Shown here: piece after piece, positions 1-9,286 of the stretch | How the letters are laid out: each line of letters opens with the position of its first letter | Numbering within the stretch: position 1 is the stretch's first letter | Source: Chondrus crispus | Taxonomy: Eukaryota > Rhodophyta > Florideophyceae > Gigartinales > Gigartinaceae | Length of the DNA stretch: 64,000 nt | Reading direction: 5' to 3' | Assembly: GCF_000350225.1 (NCBI RefSeq) | Contig: NW_005179090.1 | Coordinates: 507,795 to 571,794, forward strand | Notes under the pieces: model-generated | Seen by the model: the letters and a program-made list of their open reading frames with translations, nothing else | Told to the model about the DNA's origin: nothing | Databases searched by the model: none | Position numbers and translations under genes: made by a program

Positions 1-2
1 TG

Positions 3-1132
3 GGAATTCCTGCAACGCCGACACAGGCGGGAGCGAACGTCGAGGCTTCCGTTAGCTCGACGTCAAAAGGGACCCAAACCGGGACGCCCGAAGTCCCGGT
101 GTTGTGTAACCTACGCGAAGGGGGCAACGAAGACCGTCAAGAGCCGGTCGACCCCCTGACTCCAGTGAGTCAAGACCCGCCAACAAATTTTCCGGTACGT
201 ACGGACCCGAGTACCCGAGAGGGCGTCACTGAATCGCGGACGCCCCGCGACTCGGGCAGAAGGAAACGCAAGAGGGGCCAGAACCGTAGGCGACGACCTC
301 GGCGAAACGATCTCGCCGACAAGGTGGCGCATAAGGTGGTGGACGGCATCGTATGCCTAATGACGTCGAAAATATATAACTTCTTGGGCTCTGTGGTCAC
401 CGAAAGCAATGCGTTCAAACCTCACACGATCGCCGTCGATATGTGCTCGAGGTACAACTTAGTGAGAAAGGCCGATCTCCCTCCCGACTGGACCCGCTAC
501 GTAATACGGGACGCGCCATTACCCCGACTGGCTGGCGCGAACAGCAACCGACTTCGACTTACGGCGGTCGTCCGCCTCGTGGTCCGGTTGCGGAACACGA
601 CGTTCCGCATACCTTTCGTGGTGGCCGAACAGCTCGCTGTTCCCGTTCTGTTGGGTACGGCGTTCATCGATGTGCACATGCGCAGCATAGACATCGACAG
701 ACCGAAGCTCGAACTTCGTCAAGGTGGCTCCGTAGCCATAGTCGACGGAAAGGGGGCGCCGACTCCCCTTACCAGGCGGCATGGACGTCAAACGAGCCAG
801 CCGGATGTACGGGATGAGACCATGCAGGCGATCCGAATCGCCCGCTGGGTTACCATCCCCGCGATGTCGCAAGCCCGAGTGCGTGTGACAATTGCGGGGA
901 GGGGCCTCGTTTTCCTGGAGCCAAAGCTCTCACTCCAACATCGACATGGAGTGAGGCTGACGAATGGCGTCGCGAAGGTCCTACCGAATGTGACCTTCGA
1001 CGGTCATCGTCCTAAATTTCTCGCAACGAGAGAGGCGGCTTCCGAAGCACACCGTCGTGGGATACGCGAAGCGCAACCCCCTCGCCATCCTCACGCCCGA
1101 AAGTAGGGTCGCCGAGGGGATCGCGCACGCGC
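3..1132 (+). pseudogene. Element A gag-pol segment: linker and retropepsin-like domain, interrupted by element B
   Basis: The frame is open from the left edge through 1106, so the gene enters from outside. The first third is low-complexity and basic (run of Arg/Lys at about 246-306). The retropepsin-like part starts near 425 with the motif AVDMCSRYNLV, where a normal active site would read D-T/S-G. About 65 residues later comes VPVLLGTAFID, the usual hydrophobic-hydrophobic-Gly motif of this fold. The protein aligns along its whole length with the minus-strand protein of element B at about 11640-10960. Near the right end a frameshift precedes the segment matching B's TPERKVAEGIAHAL. The match stops at 1132, where B begins, and resumes at 15542. 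Confidence 0.85.
1128..1132. repeat. Target site duplication CGCGC, left copy
   Basis: CGCGC immediately precedes the LTR of element B at 1133 and is repeated at 15542-15546 directly after its other LTR. A 5-bp duplication is what Ty3/gypsy integrases produce. It fixes both ends of the nested element. Confidence 0.9.
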
Positions 1133-1814
1133 TGTAGCATAAACACCCCCAGCGATAGGGGTGTATGCGCAGTTCGACCGAGACCCTTGTCGATCAGGAA
1201 GACAGGGGTGAAGCGGGACACCAGGTAACGGCACCGGGCAGCGGGCCCGGGTAGCGTGGTAGAGCGGGAACGGGGAGGACGCCGGTACGCGCGAGCGGTT
1301 CCACGCCTCGACGCCCCGGCGCGGTACTGGGTAACGATCCAGTACCGACGAGCAGAGGGAGAGCCGGCTCGTGGGCGTACCGCGCGCGTCCTCAACCCGC
1401 ACTCGGTGCCGTTCTAAGGTAGTAAGCGAGCGCTACCTTAGAATAAGCCGGAAGTCGGACCTTGACGGTCGGTGGGTGACAAGTCCGTGCTTGTCCTCCT
1501 CCACCGCAGTTTGTCCGCTCCATATTTAATATACAAAACAATCTACAACTCTACAGTACCGAAGTACTGTAGTGGACTACTGCAGTACAATTCGGACCGT
1601 ACTGTAATACTGTCAGCCATCGGGGCTGACAGTACACGTGTGCGCGCGCGCTTCCGTCCCGCGCGATACACGTGTACATGTGTTCACGTGTGGGCCCTGT
1701 ACCCGAGGGGTACACGTGGCCACGCGCGGTGGTACTGTAGAGCATCGGGCTCTACAGCACTAGATCCGTTGTTGATCTAATCTAACTAAAAAGCCCCAGG
1801 GGGGTTATACTACA
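1133..1814 (-). repeat. 3' LTR of element B
   Basis: The 682-bp repeat starts TGTAGCATAA and ends TTATACTACA, giving short inverted ends. Its partner is 14857-15541. It contains an AT-rich TATATTAAATA-like box on the minus strand (near 1525) and many GTACAGTA/TACTGTAC palindromic words between about 1545 and 1745. Confidence 0.93.
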
Positions 1815-1850
1815 CGACCCCCCCGTTAACAGGGACGTTCGCATCCACGG
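1815..1850 (-). promoter_or_regulatory. Polypurine tract of element B (second copy of pol-end motif)
   Basis: On the minus strand the bases just before the 3' LTR read AACGGGGGGGTCG, a plus-strand priming tract. The upstream 20 bases resemble the end of the pol gene at 7441-7476, so this tract is a duplicate of sequence found at the pol stop codon. Element A has the same pair (20113-20149 and 23401-23437). Confidence 0.8.
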
Positions 1851-1870
1851 GTGCTTGTACAGCGTGAGCC

Positions 1871-3049
1871 ATGTCTAACCGCGTTCTCGATACGGCCCCT
1901 TTCGCTCCTTCTCACGGCTCCGCTCTCTGGTCGGTATCCCCGCGGTCCTGTCTCGTGCTCCTCTGCGCGCGTGCTGACCTCTCGACCCCCTTCCTGTCAA
2001 CCGGGGACCTCGTCTCCCCCTCTTCATCATCAACTCCTTGCCACCGTGCGGCTGTGCGCGTGCCTTTGGGGCTCGCCGTCGGCATTACCTCGCTACTCCC
2101 TCCGGGGGAGTCCGTTCTTCTCCCTCCGACCCGGCAAGCGGCCTTCTTTCTCCTTCTCCACGAGCCCCCCTACTCTCTCGTCTGCCTGATCGACTCGCAT
2201 CCTTTCGTCCTTACTATGTCGCCCCGGGCTATCCCTCGCGACAGCCCCTCGCTTCTGCGGTCGTCGCCTGGCAGTGGATCGGACGCACCGGTCGTCTGCG
2301 CCCCGACCCTTGATGACCTCGCCTCTGTCGAGGAGGCAGGGGCATCCCAACTACCTCCTACCGTCTTCAACGCTGCCGCCCCGACGCCGTGGTGGCCTCC
2401 CCGTCCGTTCCGGAAGGCCCGAGGGCCCCGGGTCTCTACAGTTTCCGAAGAGCCGAGTCCTTCGTCGCTGGCGGCCTTGCCGCCCAGGGCGCCATCGTCC
2501 TTGGTGGCAGGGGGTCCGATGCCCTTTCGGCCTGCGCGTGTCGATGTCAGCGGTGGTTCCCCCGGCGGGGAGCTCGTGGCATGGTCGCGCGAGGGCACGT
2601 ATCAGCCCGCAGAGGGCTCATATGGAGCTTCCGGTAGTTGCCGGCGCCCCGGTGCTCCGACGACACCGTCTCGGCTTGGCAGGGCCACGGAGGAAGAGGT
2701 GGCCGACACCCCTACGCAGAGGCTGGGGGTGCCCCTTGAGCGGTCGGTTCCGTTACCGCTCAGTCGTCTGAACTATGGGTGGCGCCGTCACGCACGGTCG
2801 GGCGTGACCGTCGGCGAACTTCTGACGAGGGCTTACCTGCGCCCCGACCTGCTCCGGATCCGCACCATTTACGAAGGTGTCCTGGCAGCGGAGGCGTCCC
2901 TTGCCTTGGGTCGTCTGCTGTTCGAGGGGGACGGTGCTACCTACCAACTTCCGGACGAGATACTCAGTGATAGGACGTTTGCCTATAGTGTGGAAGAGGT
3001 CGAATACGTCGATCGAATGTCGACGTACCTCTTCCACCGGGACCCCTGA
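1871..3049 (+). CDS. Antisense-strand protein of element B cassette (aORF1)
   Basis: A 392-codon frame runs opposite to gag-pol, beginning 57 bp from the 3' LTR and pointing into the element. I do not recognise a named domain. The N-terminal half is Pro/Ser/Leu-rich. The C-terminal third is more globular and contains LERSVPLPLSRL, then a WRR pair and SGVTVGELL. Element A encodes a matching stretch on its own antisense strand (LERSVPLPVERL, WRR, SGVTVGELL) inside 23388-22486. Sharing of this motif by two copies, both antisense, argues that it is a real protein. After the stop the sequence TTTTATCCTTTCAG at about 3060-3074 looks like a splice acceptor, so this could be one exon of a longer gene. 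The ATG at 1871 is the first in frame. Function is unknown. Confidence 0.6.
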   Translation: MSNRVLDTAPFAPSHGSALWSVSPRSCLVLLCARADLSTPFLSTGDLVSPSSSSTPCHRAAVRVPLGLAVGITSLLPPGESVLLPPTRQAAFFLLLHEPPYSLVCLIDSHPFVLTMSPRAIPRDSPSLLRSSPGSGSDAPVVCAPTLDDLASVEEAGASQLPPTVFNAAAPTPWWPPRPFRKARGPRVSTVSEEPSPSSLAALPPRAPSSLVAGGPMPFRPARVDVSGGSPGGELVAWSREGTYQPAEGSYGASGSCRRPGAPTTPSRLGRATEEEVADTPTQRLGVPLERSVPLPLSRLNYGWRRHARSGVTVGELLTRAYLRPDLLRIRTIYEGVLAAEASLALGRLLFEGDGATYQLPDEILSDRTFAYSVEEVEYVDRMSTYLFHRDP

Positions 3050-3157
3050 GCTCCCCGTTGTTTTATCCTTTCAGAGGTAGCGGGGCTGTACGTCAGCCCC
3101 CGTCCTCGTATCCACTCAAGAGTTTGTGCGGCTCTGCAGAAGTCCGCCTGCGCTCTG

Positions 3158-3985
3158 ATGTGCATCCACCATATCGCCCTGGCTCCTAATGATTGGTCGG
3201 CGTACCGCCACGCCGATGAGGACGACGGCCGTGTCTTCCCATCCGCTGCCTTCTCTCCGGGCCTATCGCGAAGCGATTTTCCGGAGCTTCGGCCGGGCGT
3301 AGGGGAGGCACTCCCTTCGTTGGGAGTGCATCCGTTACTCCCCTACGCATTGAAGCATTTCGGCTTCGCGTGTGCTGACTCGAGGCACCGGGCGTATGAG
3401 GAACTTGTCTACAATTACGAGTGCGAATGGGCGTGGTCCACCTGTAACGCTTTCATGAGCGAGGTCTCGGTACATGGACGCGCCTTCGTACAGCCCGTCG
3501 GTGTGCTTTCCTTCCTGGGTGGGGTCGCGCCGCCTCTGCCCGACGTGAAATTGCACCCCTTGGAGCGCGGTTCCCCGAATGTCCCATGGTCCTACACCTC
3601 GGTCTTCGACTTGATGCACCGCGCCGTCGCGGTGCCCGAACGTAACAGGCGACCGTGGACCGACTACACGACAGGGACCCAGAGTTCCTTCCTGGCTTAT
3701 GATTGTCAAGGAGATGCCTTCGTGGCACGTCCGAATCCCCTCTTGGCGGCCCTCTCTCGGAGCAAAGGGGGTGTCGGTTGTACTGCGCGAGAGGCACGAC
3801 GGAAGAGGTATCGCGACCTCGGCAGAGAGTCCCCACCGTCGCGCCGGCTGGGACGAACGTGGTACGGGGCCTTTCCTATATCGGTATCCACACGGTGGCG
3901 GAGTCTACGTTACCTCCGCTCCCCTCCTGTGGTTCCGTTGGGTAGCCTGGTACCCCGCGGGTCCAAGGGCTCCATCTCGATTTAG
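3158..3985 (+). CDS. Antisense-strand ORF of element B cassette (aORF2)
   Basis: A 275-codon frame follows aORF1 after about 110 bp, and a possible splice acceptor lies between them. No known domain is recognised. The central region (about residues 85-170) is aromatic-rich and looks globular, including EWAWSTCNAFMSEV and then RAFVQP. A weakly similar spacing (SEW, EV, RA) is seen in the antisense frame of element D near 42740-42790. The last 70 residues are Arg/Ser-rich and may be non-coding extension. No clear counterpart was seen in element A, whose cassette is 2.3 kb shorter. It may be a downstream exon of the same antisense gene. Confidence 0.45.
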   Translation: MCIHHIALAPNDWSAYRHADEDDGRVFPSAAFSPGLSRSDFPELRPGVGEALPSLGVHPLLPYALKHFGFACADSRHRAYEELVYNYECEWAWSTCNAFMSEVSVHGRAFVQPVGVLSFLGGVAPPLPDVKLHPLERGSPNVPWSYTSVFDLMHRAVAVPERNRRPWTDYTTGTQSSFLAYDCQGDAFVARPNPLLAALSRSKGGVGCTAREARRKRYRDLGRESPPSRRLGRTWYGAFPISVSTRWRSLRYLRSPPVVPLGSLVPRGSKGSISI

Positions 3986-6534
3986 CTCGCCGAGAGATCA
4001 CCGCAATCCCCATGTTTTCCCGCACCCGGGGGAACCTAATTGATCGGATTTGGAGCATAGAGGGCCTACTGCCGACCCTGACGAACTGGTATCTTGATCG
4101 TAGCAGCGAGGCGCGTTGCGTCGGGGCGGAGCGCCAGTCCTTGCTGTGGAGCGCGACTCCCTCGCGGCACAGCTTCGTGACGCCCGGTGCGAGCTCGAGG
4201 TCCTACGCGATGCCTCCTCACGTCGCGCGAGCGATCTCCAGCGCGCCGTCGCAGACCGCGATCGGTATGGCGGAGAACACGACGCTCTCAGAGCCGCTCG
4301 TGTTGGGCCGTCGGAGCGTGCTGCGTCCACGCCGCGGCAAAATCTTCGAGATTCTTATGAGGGTGGCGGGTACGGCCTCTCGACGACCGACGCACCCACG
4401 ACCTCTGCTGATCCGCCTCGGGGTTGGACTCCCCACGGAGAGGCCACACTTCCTCCGCTCCATGAAATGGAGCCCGAGTTGCCGTCTCATCCAAGTTATT
4501 GCCCCCCGAGGGCGCGTGCTCCAGGGTCGTCGGAACCCTCCAACGATCCGAATCGTTGAGCTGTCGGGTACCCCGACGATCCCTCAGCCGCCTCCGTTAA
4601 TCCCCTTCTGGTTAGGCCCGAACGCCAAACGGAGGCAGGCGTGCCATCACACCCCAGCTACTGTCCTTGGAGGGGGCGTGCTTCCGGCCCGCCAGCGCCC
4701 TCTAACGGTACGAGCCGTTGAGCGCTCGGGTCGGCCTATAGTCCCGTACGTCGTCCGTTAGCTCTCTTCTTGTAAAGCCCCTAAGGCATTTTCTTGTTAC
4801 TTCTCCTTCAACGTTCGATCGTTGTCCTTTGCTTCGGTCGCCTCGCGACCCCCTGTGCGACCGGCCCTCTTTTTTCGGGTGTGAGGGCCGTATAAGCGCG
4901 GGGATCGCGCATCCTGCAGCCATACGGGCTACCACGGATCGCTTCTCGGGTGATCCCACCCGTCTCCGGCGCACGGGCCTCCTCGTCAGGGCGCCGCTGC
5001 CGCCCTTAGCACAATGGCGAGGGTGTCAACTTTGGCCGTGGTGGCGACTCCCACCCCCGCCAATGCCCCCTGGGGGTTCCGATGTGCCTCCAGGCGGCAG
5101 TTTGCCGTTATGTTCCACTCCCTGTGGCGCTTCGCGAGTTTACTGTGACGGCAGGGCTCGGCGCGGGCCCTTCTGAGGCGGTTTGCACTTCGTTGCGTGT
5201 GCCATCGAGAGCCCCTTCACGGCTGGTCTCGGTACGCCCAGTCGCCCGTTACCGTAACCGAGATTTTGGGAGTTGTTCTGATCACCGCCGTGATCGGCCC
5301 CGCCTCAGACGAATTCATGTAGTTTTCCGTTGGCTCGGCTACCATCCCACTCGGTGGGGTCGGTCACGGGGGCGTCCGCATGCCCGCCCTTGGGGAGCTT
5401 GACTCCGGGTCCGGAGTGATCCGGGTTATTGCCCTTTGGAGGCTTGAGACATGGGCTCCTCAGGGCCGCCGGTGAACGCGCCCCGTTGAACACGCCTACC
5501 GCACAGCGTCGCTCCGGTGTGACGCGGTGCGTCCTCTATCCATAACATTAAAGACGTCCGCTTCATCCCCGTACGCCGCCCCTCTCTCTTCGTCGCGACG
5601 ACCGAGGTCACGCTTGGAGTCGTAGCTTCTGCCTGCCTCTCCATTCCGGACGGAGGGGCGGTTGAGAAGCTCGTTAAGTTAGTTGCATTCGGGCTCCGAC
5701 CCCCCGGGGTCGTGTTCCCGTCGGGTCTGCGCGGGGCCGACGACCCATTCCTCTTCTCTACCGGGTCTTGTACCGGTGTCCTTTTCGGCTCTCAAATGGA
5801 GGGCGGCGGGCCATCTGAGGTCGTTTCGATGCGCCTCGTTCACTGTGGTCCGTCCACGTGCCGGCCAACCTAGACCCTAAGTCACATTCGGGATGCCCGC
5901 TTGGTCGTGACTCCTCTCGTCTTCCGTCTCTTCGGCGTTCGGGCGTCGACGTTCTCTTGCCCCCACTGCGTTCGATACGCGTAATCTCCTTCTCTTGCTG
6001 TTTTGACGCGCCTCGTCGCCGTAAGTGCATTCGATCGCGCTCCCTCGGGCGGCGTCCAACGGCAGCAACGAAGGAGAACGACGCCGTTCGGGCGCCGTCA
6101 TAATTCGTCTGACCCTAAGCGGTGGCGTGGAGAGGGAGGGGCTTAGTCGCCGCGACGCACTTGCCGCTAAAAAAAGAAACATCGTGGAGTATCGGTGGGG
6201 TCGACGCGGGCCGTCGTGGGTTCGGGCTCTCCGGCGTCCCTCGCCGTCGGCGGCGAGGGCTCAGAAGCGCGGGAGCGACTCGCGTTCGTCTTCTCCTATT
6301 CCGCGGCGGCCCGGTCCTTCGTTGCTCGCGGGAGGACGGCTCGGGCCAGTCGCTCAACCGGTGCGTGGTCGGCCGCCCATGGAGGGGACTAGAGGCAAGA
6401 GCCGATTGGACGGCCTGGCTTGCGCCCGTCGGGATTGTGAGGCATCCGCTCGGTGAGGATACAAGATTAAATCTCCCGCCCGTCTCCCCCTTCGGAAGAG
6501 GAGCGGGACGGGCGTACCTTCGCTCGGGTACTCA
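3986..6534. other. Middle of element B cassette, no confident gene
   Basis: About 2.5 kb with short plus-strand frames but no recognisable protein. A perfect palindrome (CTCGCCGTCGGCGGCGAG) lies at 6240-6257. The same palindrome with similar flanks occurs in element A's cassette at 21019-21036, so part of this stretch is conserved between the two elements. Confidence 0.6.
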
Positions 6535-6957
6535 TTGTACCCTCGGGCAGCGCCGTCCGATTTCGTCCTTGCTTATCGCGGGCGTACAGTACGCACTGCA
6601 CGTGCCAGTGTAATTCTCCCCGCTATTTTCCCGTTATTTTCAGGGGGCGGTGGCGGTGATGATTGGGTAATGACGCAAGCGGTGCTGGCGAATGGCGTAC
6701 ATCTGGCACCGCTCACGTATAACGTTCCCATGTCCCGTAATTTTCCTTATTACGGGGCATGTCTCGACGGCGGTTTTGACGGGTCTCGCGTCCGTGCGCA
6801 TATATTGGTGCCCCTCCAACCGAGTTGCTCCCGCGCTTGCGCCCCTTCTCTAACTATCCTGGCGACTGTTGAGGCGAACGCAGTCTCACTCGCCTGCTCA
6901 TCTGCACACGCGTTTTGCGCGTTTCCTCGCGCACGGCCCCTATCGATAGGGTCATGA
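6535..6957 (+). CDS. Antisense-strand ORF of element B cassette (aORF3)
   Basis: A 140-codon frame on the strand opposite pol. Its middle part (Gly run, then DWVMTQAVL, then FPYYGACLDGGFDGSRVRA) aligns with the minus-strand frame of element A at 20934-20590 (Gly run, HFVITRAVL, FLYYRAAVCCGFG, CFRARV). DNA similarity extends over roughly 180 bp. TTATTTTCAG just before the Gly run at about 6634-6643 resembles a splice acceptor. It ends about 490 bp from the convergent pol stop. Function unknown. It could be a terminal exon of the antisense gene that starts at 1871. Confidence 0.5.
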   Translation: MYPRAAPSDFVLAYRGRTVRTARASVILPAIFPLFSGGGGGDDWVMTQAVLANGVHLAPLTYNVPMSRNFPYYGACLDGGFDGSRVRAHILVPLQPSCSRACAPSLTILATVEANAVSLACSSAHAFCAFPRARPLSIGS

Positions 6958-7440
6958 CCACTTTGTCCGTCGGTTTATCGGACCCGGCTGCGAACTGAGG
7001 GCTCGAAGTGAGCCCCAACATTCTCGGATATACCGACACCAAAGCGACGGGCATTCTTGGTCGCTTACTCTGCCCATCGAGGGCTCTCGTGATCCCACTG
7101 TTGATCTCCTCGTTCTTGGGGCGTCCCTCCTCGCCGTGGTTGCTAACCTTAACGGATCGTCCTGCAATCTTGTTGGGGGGAGGGTCGTCCAACTTTTCCG
7201 ATCCGAACCGGGTTTCGTGGTCCTCGTAATGTCGCTCATTACGAGGGCCCAACATTTTTTTCAGGCAGTTCGTACTGTCCTGTTCTTATGTCTCGCGTCC
7301 TTGACGTCCGAGAAGTCAAGACAACTTGACTTGAACGCGTCCCCGGCTGTGACCCTCCGATAAGATCCACCGTCCTCCTTCGCTTCCCCTTTCAGTCTGT
7401 TCGTGCAGGCTGGGGTTAATCTGCGAAAGAGCGGTTGAGA
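6958..7440. other. Element B, spacer between antisense ORFs and pol end
   Basis: Intergenic part of the cassette between the convergent antisense ORF and pol. Nothing recognisable was seen beyond short frames. Confidence 0.5.
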
Positions 7441-7476
7441 GCCCCCCCGCTTAAGCGTGAACGTCCGCGTTCACGG
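7441..7476 (-). promoter_or_regulatory. Pol-end polypurine-like tract of element B (first copy)
   Basis: On the minus strand GAACGCGGACGTTCAC is followed by the pol stop TAA (7453-7451) and then AGCGGGGGGGC. The same arrangement precedes the 3' LTR at 1815-1850. It may act as an internal plus-strand priming site, or simply mark where the cassette was acquired. Confidence 0.6.
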
Positions 7477-9286
7477 TTTGGGCGAGGTCTCTGCCGGTAC
7501 GTCTCCGGAGGCGTTGGGCGTAACGATACCCCAACTCCTCCGGGACGTGAGTCCGTGCAGTCCAAAGGCAGGTGTGTCGTAATCCGCCCACTTGATGAGG
7601 AACTCCGTAGTTCCGTCTTCCATGACTCCATGTCTCAGTAGCCGTTCGATGGCATACTGCGTTCCCGCGGTGACCTTATCGGCGAGGTCCCGCGGGGTCG
7701 TCGTACTCGCTCGTGGCGCGTCTATCGGAGACAGCACGTACACGCAGCGGTCGGCGGAGACTCGCTCGGTGACCCATCACGATCGATGGTGATGGTTCGG
7801 CCGTCATTGGCGAGCACGCGGTAGGGTCCGACAGCGGGCGAGGCGAGCTTTTTCGATGTCTTAGCCCCATCGGTGGGGTTGAGATATACGTATTCTCCGG
7901 GACGGAGCCGGGACGGAGCCGGGAATTAATACGTCGTATGCGCTTATCGAAGTCGCGTTTGTAGCGAGCCTGCGTCCGACGCAGGCTCCCGTAGGCCTTT
8001 TGGATAGTCGAGTCCAAGGTCTTGAGGAACTCGGCACGTTGGTTCCCCCTATCGGAAGGGGGCGCGTCTCCGTCCGCCCGTTGGAGAGAGAACTCCGGCG
8101 GTGGCCTGCTGAGCACGAGCTCAAACGGCGTGGTGCGTGTGGTGCGATGTACGTGGGAGTTGTACGCATACGTAAGCGGCCCCACGTACACATCCCAGTC
8201 GTCCTGATGTTCACCCACGTAGTTCCGCAGCATCGAGGCGATTGTTCGGTTATATCGCTCGACTTGCCCGTTCGTCTGGGGATGGTACGCCGAAGTGTAC
8301 AAATTCGTTATCCGCAGAACGCGGTACGTGCTGTGGAAGAACTTGGCGTTAAACTGCGGTCCGTTATCGGACAGCAACGTGCGCAGGACGCCGTACTTAA
8401 ACACCCACGATTCGCAGAACGCAACCGCGACGGTGTATGCAGTTATCGTGCGGAGCGCAACAACTTGTGTCAGCTTACTGAAGCGGTCCGTAATCACGAC
8501 CAGGAACCGTTTTCCTGTCTTCGTCTTGGGGAGCGGCCCCAAGATGTCGATGGCGAGGCTCTCGAGAGGCCTCGTAGCTGGAAACAATCTCAATCGGTTG
8601 ATATCTTTCTTCAGCTTCACCCGGTTCATCCCGCAGGTTCGACACCCTTGCACCGTGGCTGCGACGTCTGCAGCCAGGTGGGGCCAGTAGTACTCGCGTC
8701 GAAGTGCGTAGTACATACGGTTCTGGTCCGGGTGCCCCGCAATGGCCGGGTTGTGGCACAGGCGAAGGAGCCTGGCGCGGAGCGTCCGAGGTACCACCAC
8801 CTGAACGATATCAGGGTCGAAGGGGTGTCTCCGTTTGAGCACCCCTTGGTGGTCTTCGAAGAACGCGGAGTCCCAGGACTCTGACTGTCGTGCCAAAACG
8901 GTTTGGCAGAAGTCATCCACGCGTTGCTCCTCGGCCATCTCCTCTATTGTCAGAGGGGCCGGAAGGTCTTCCTGCGGTGAGGCGACCGGGGAGTAAAGCG
9001 CGCCAGCCTCGGAGTCTTCGGCGCGCTGGATGTCGGCGGCGTCAAACTCGTCGTTCTCCTCCCAAAACGAATTGGGACCTTGGAGAGCGGGGGCTTCGTC
9101 GTCGCCTCTCGGTTCGTCGCGCGTCCGTACGCGCGACCTTGTTCGGATTTCGGCTTGATTCCGCGTCGTTACGAAGACATGGACGGCCTGATGATCGCAG
9201 CTCGTGGTACAAGCGTGGTCCGCGAGCTTGTTCGATACGTCTCGAACTGTCATGCCCTCGTCGAAAGTGGGGAAGTCGTCATCCAC
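7451..9286 (-). pseudogene. Element B integrase with GPY motif and chromodomain (defective)
   Basis: After a linker, the HHCC zinc-binding region reads H-N-P-A-I-A-G-H, then C-x2-C (CRTCGMNR). The catalytic core shows D in AIDILGPL, D in LLSDNGPQF and E in NGQVERYNR. Downstream, an 11-bp tandem duplication (GGCTCCGTCCC, about 7902-7923) shifts the frame in the segment before the GPY motif (AVGPYRVL). The C-terminus is a chromodomain (AIERLLRHG, then EFLIKWADYD). A shift near 7560 is needed to keep the matching tail, which ends NADVHA at the TAA 7453-7451. Integrase of this type inserts the cDNA, and the chromodomain steers it to marked chromatin. This copy cannot make an intact protein. Confidence 0.85.

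Noticed and set aside
8000..8884. 294-codon plus-strand frame opposite the B integrase
   Set aside because: It lies entirely opposite the conserved integrase core, and similar shadow frames occur opposite the integrase of A (18357-18998). GC-rich coding DNA produces such frames.
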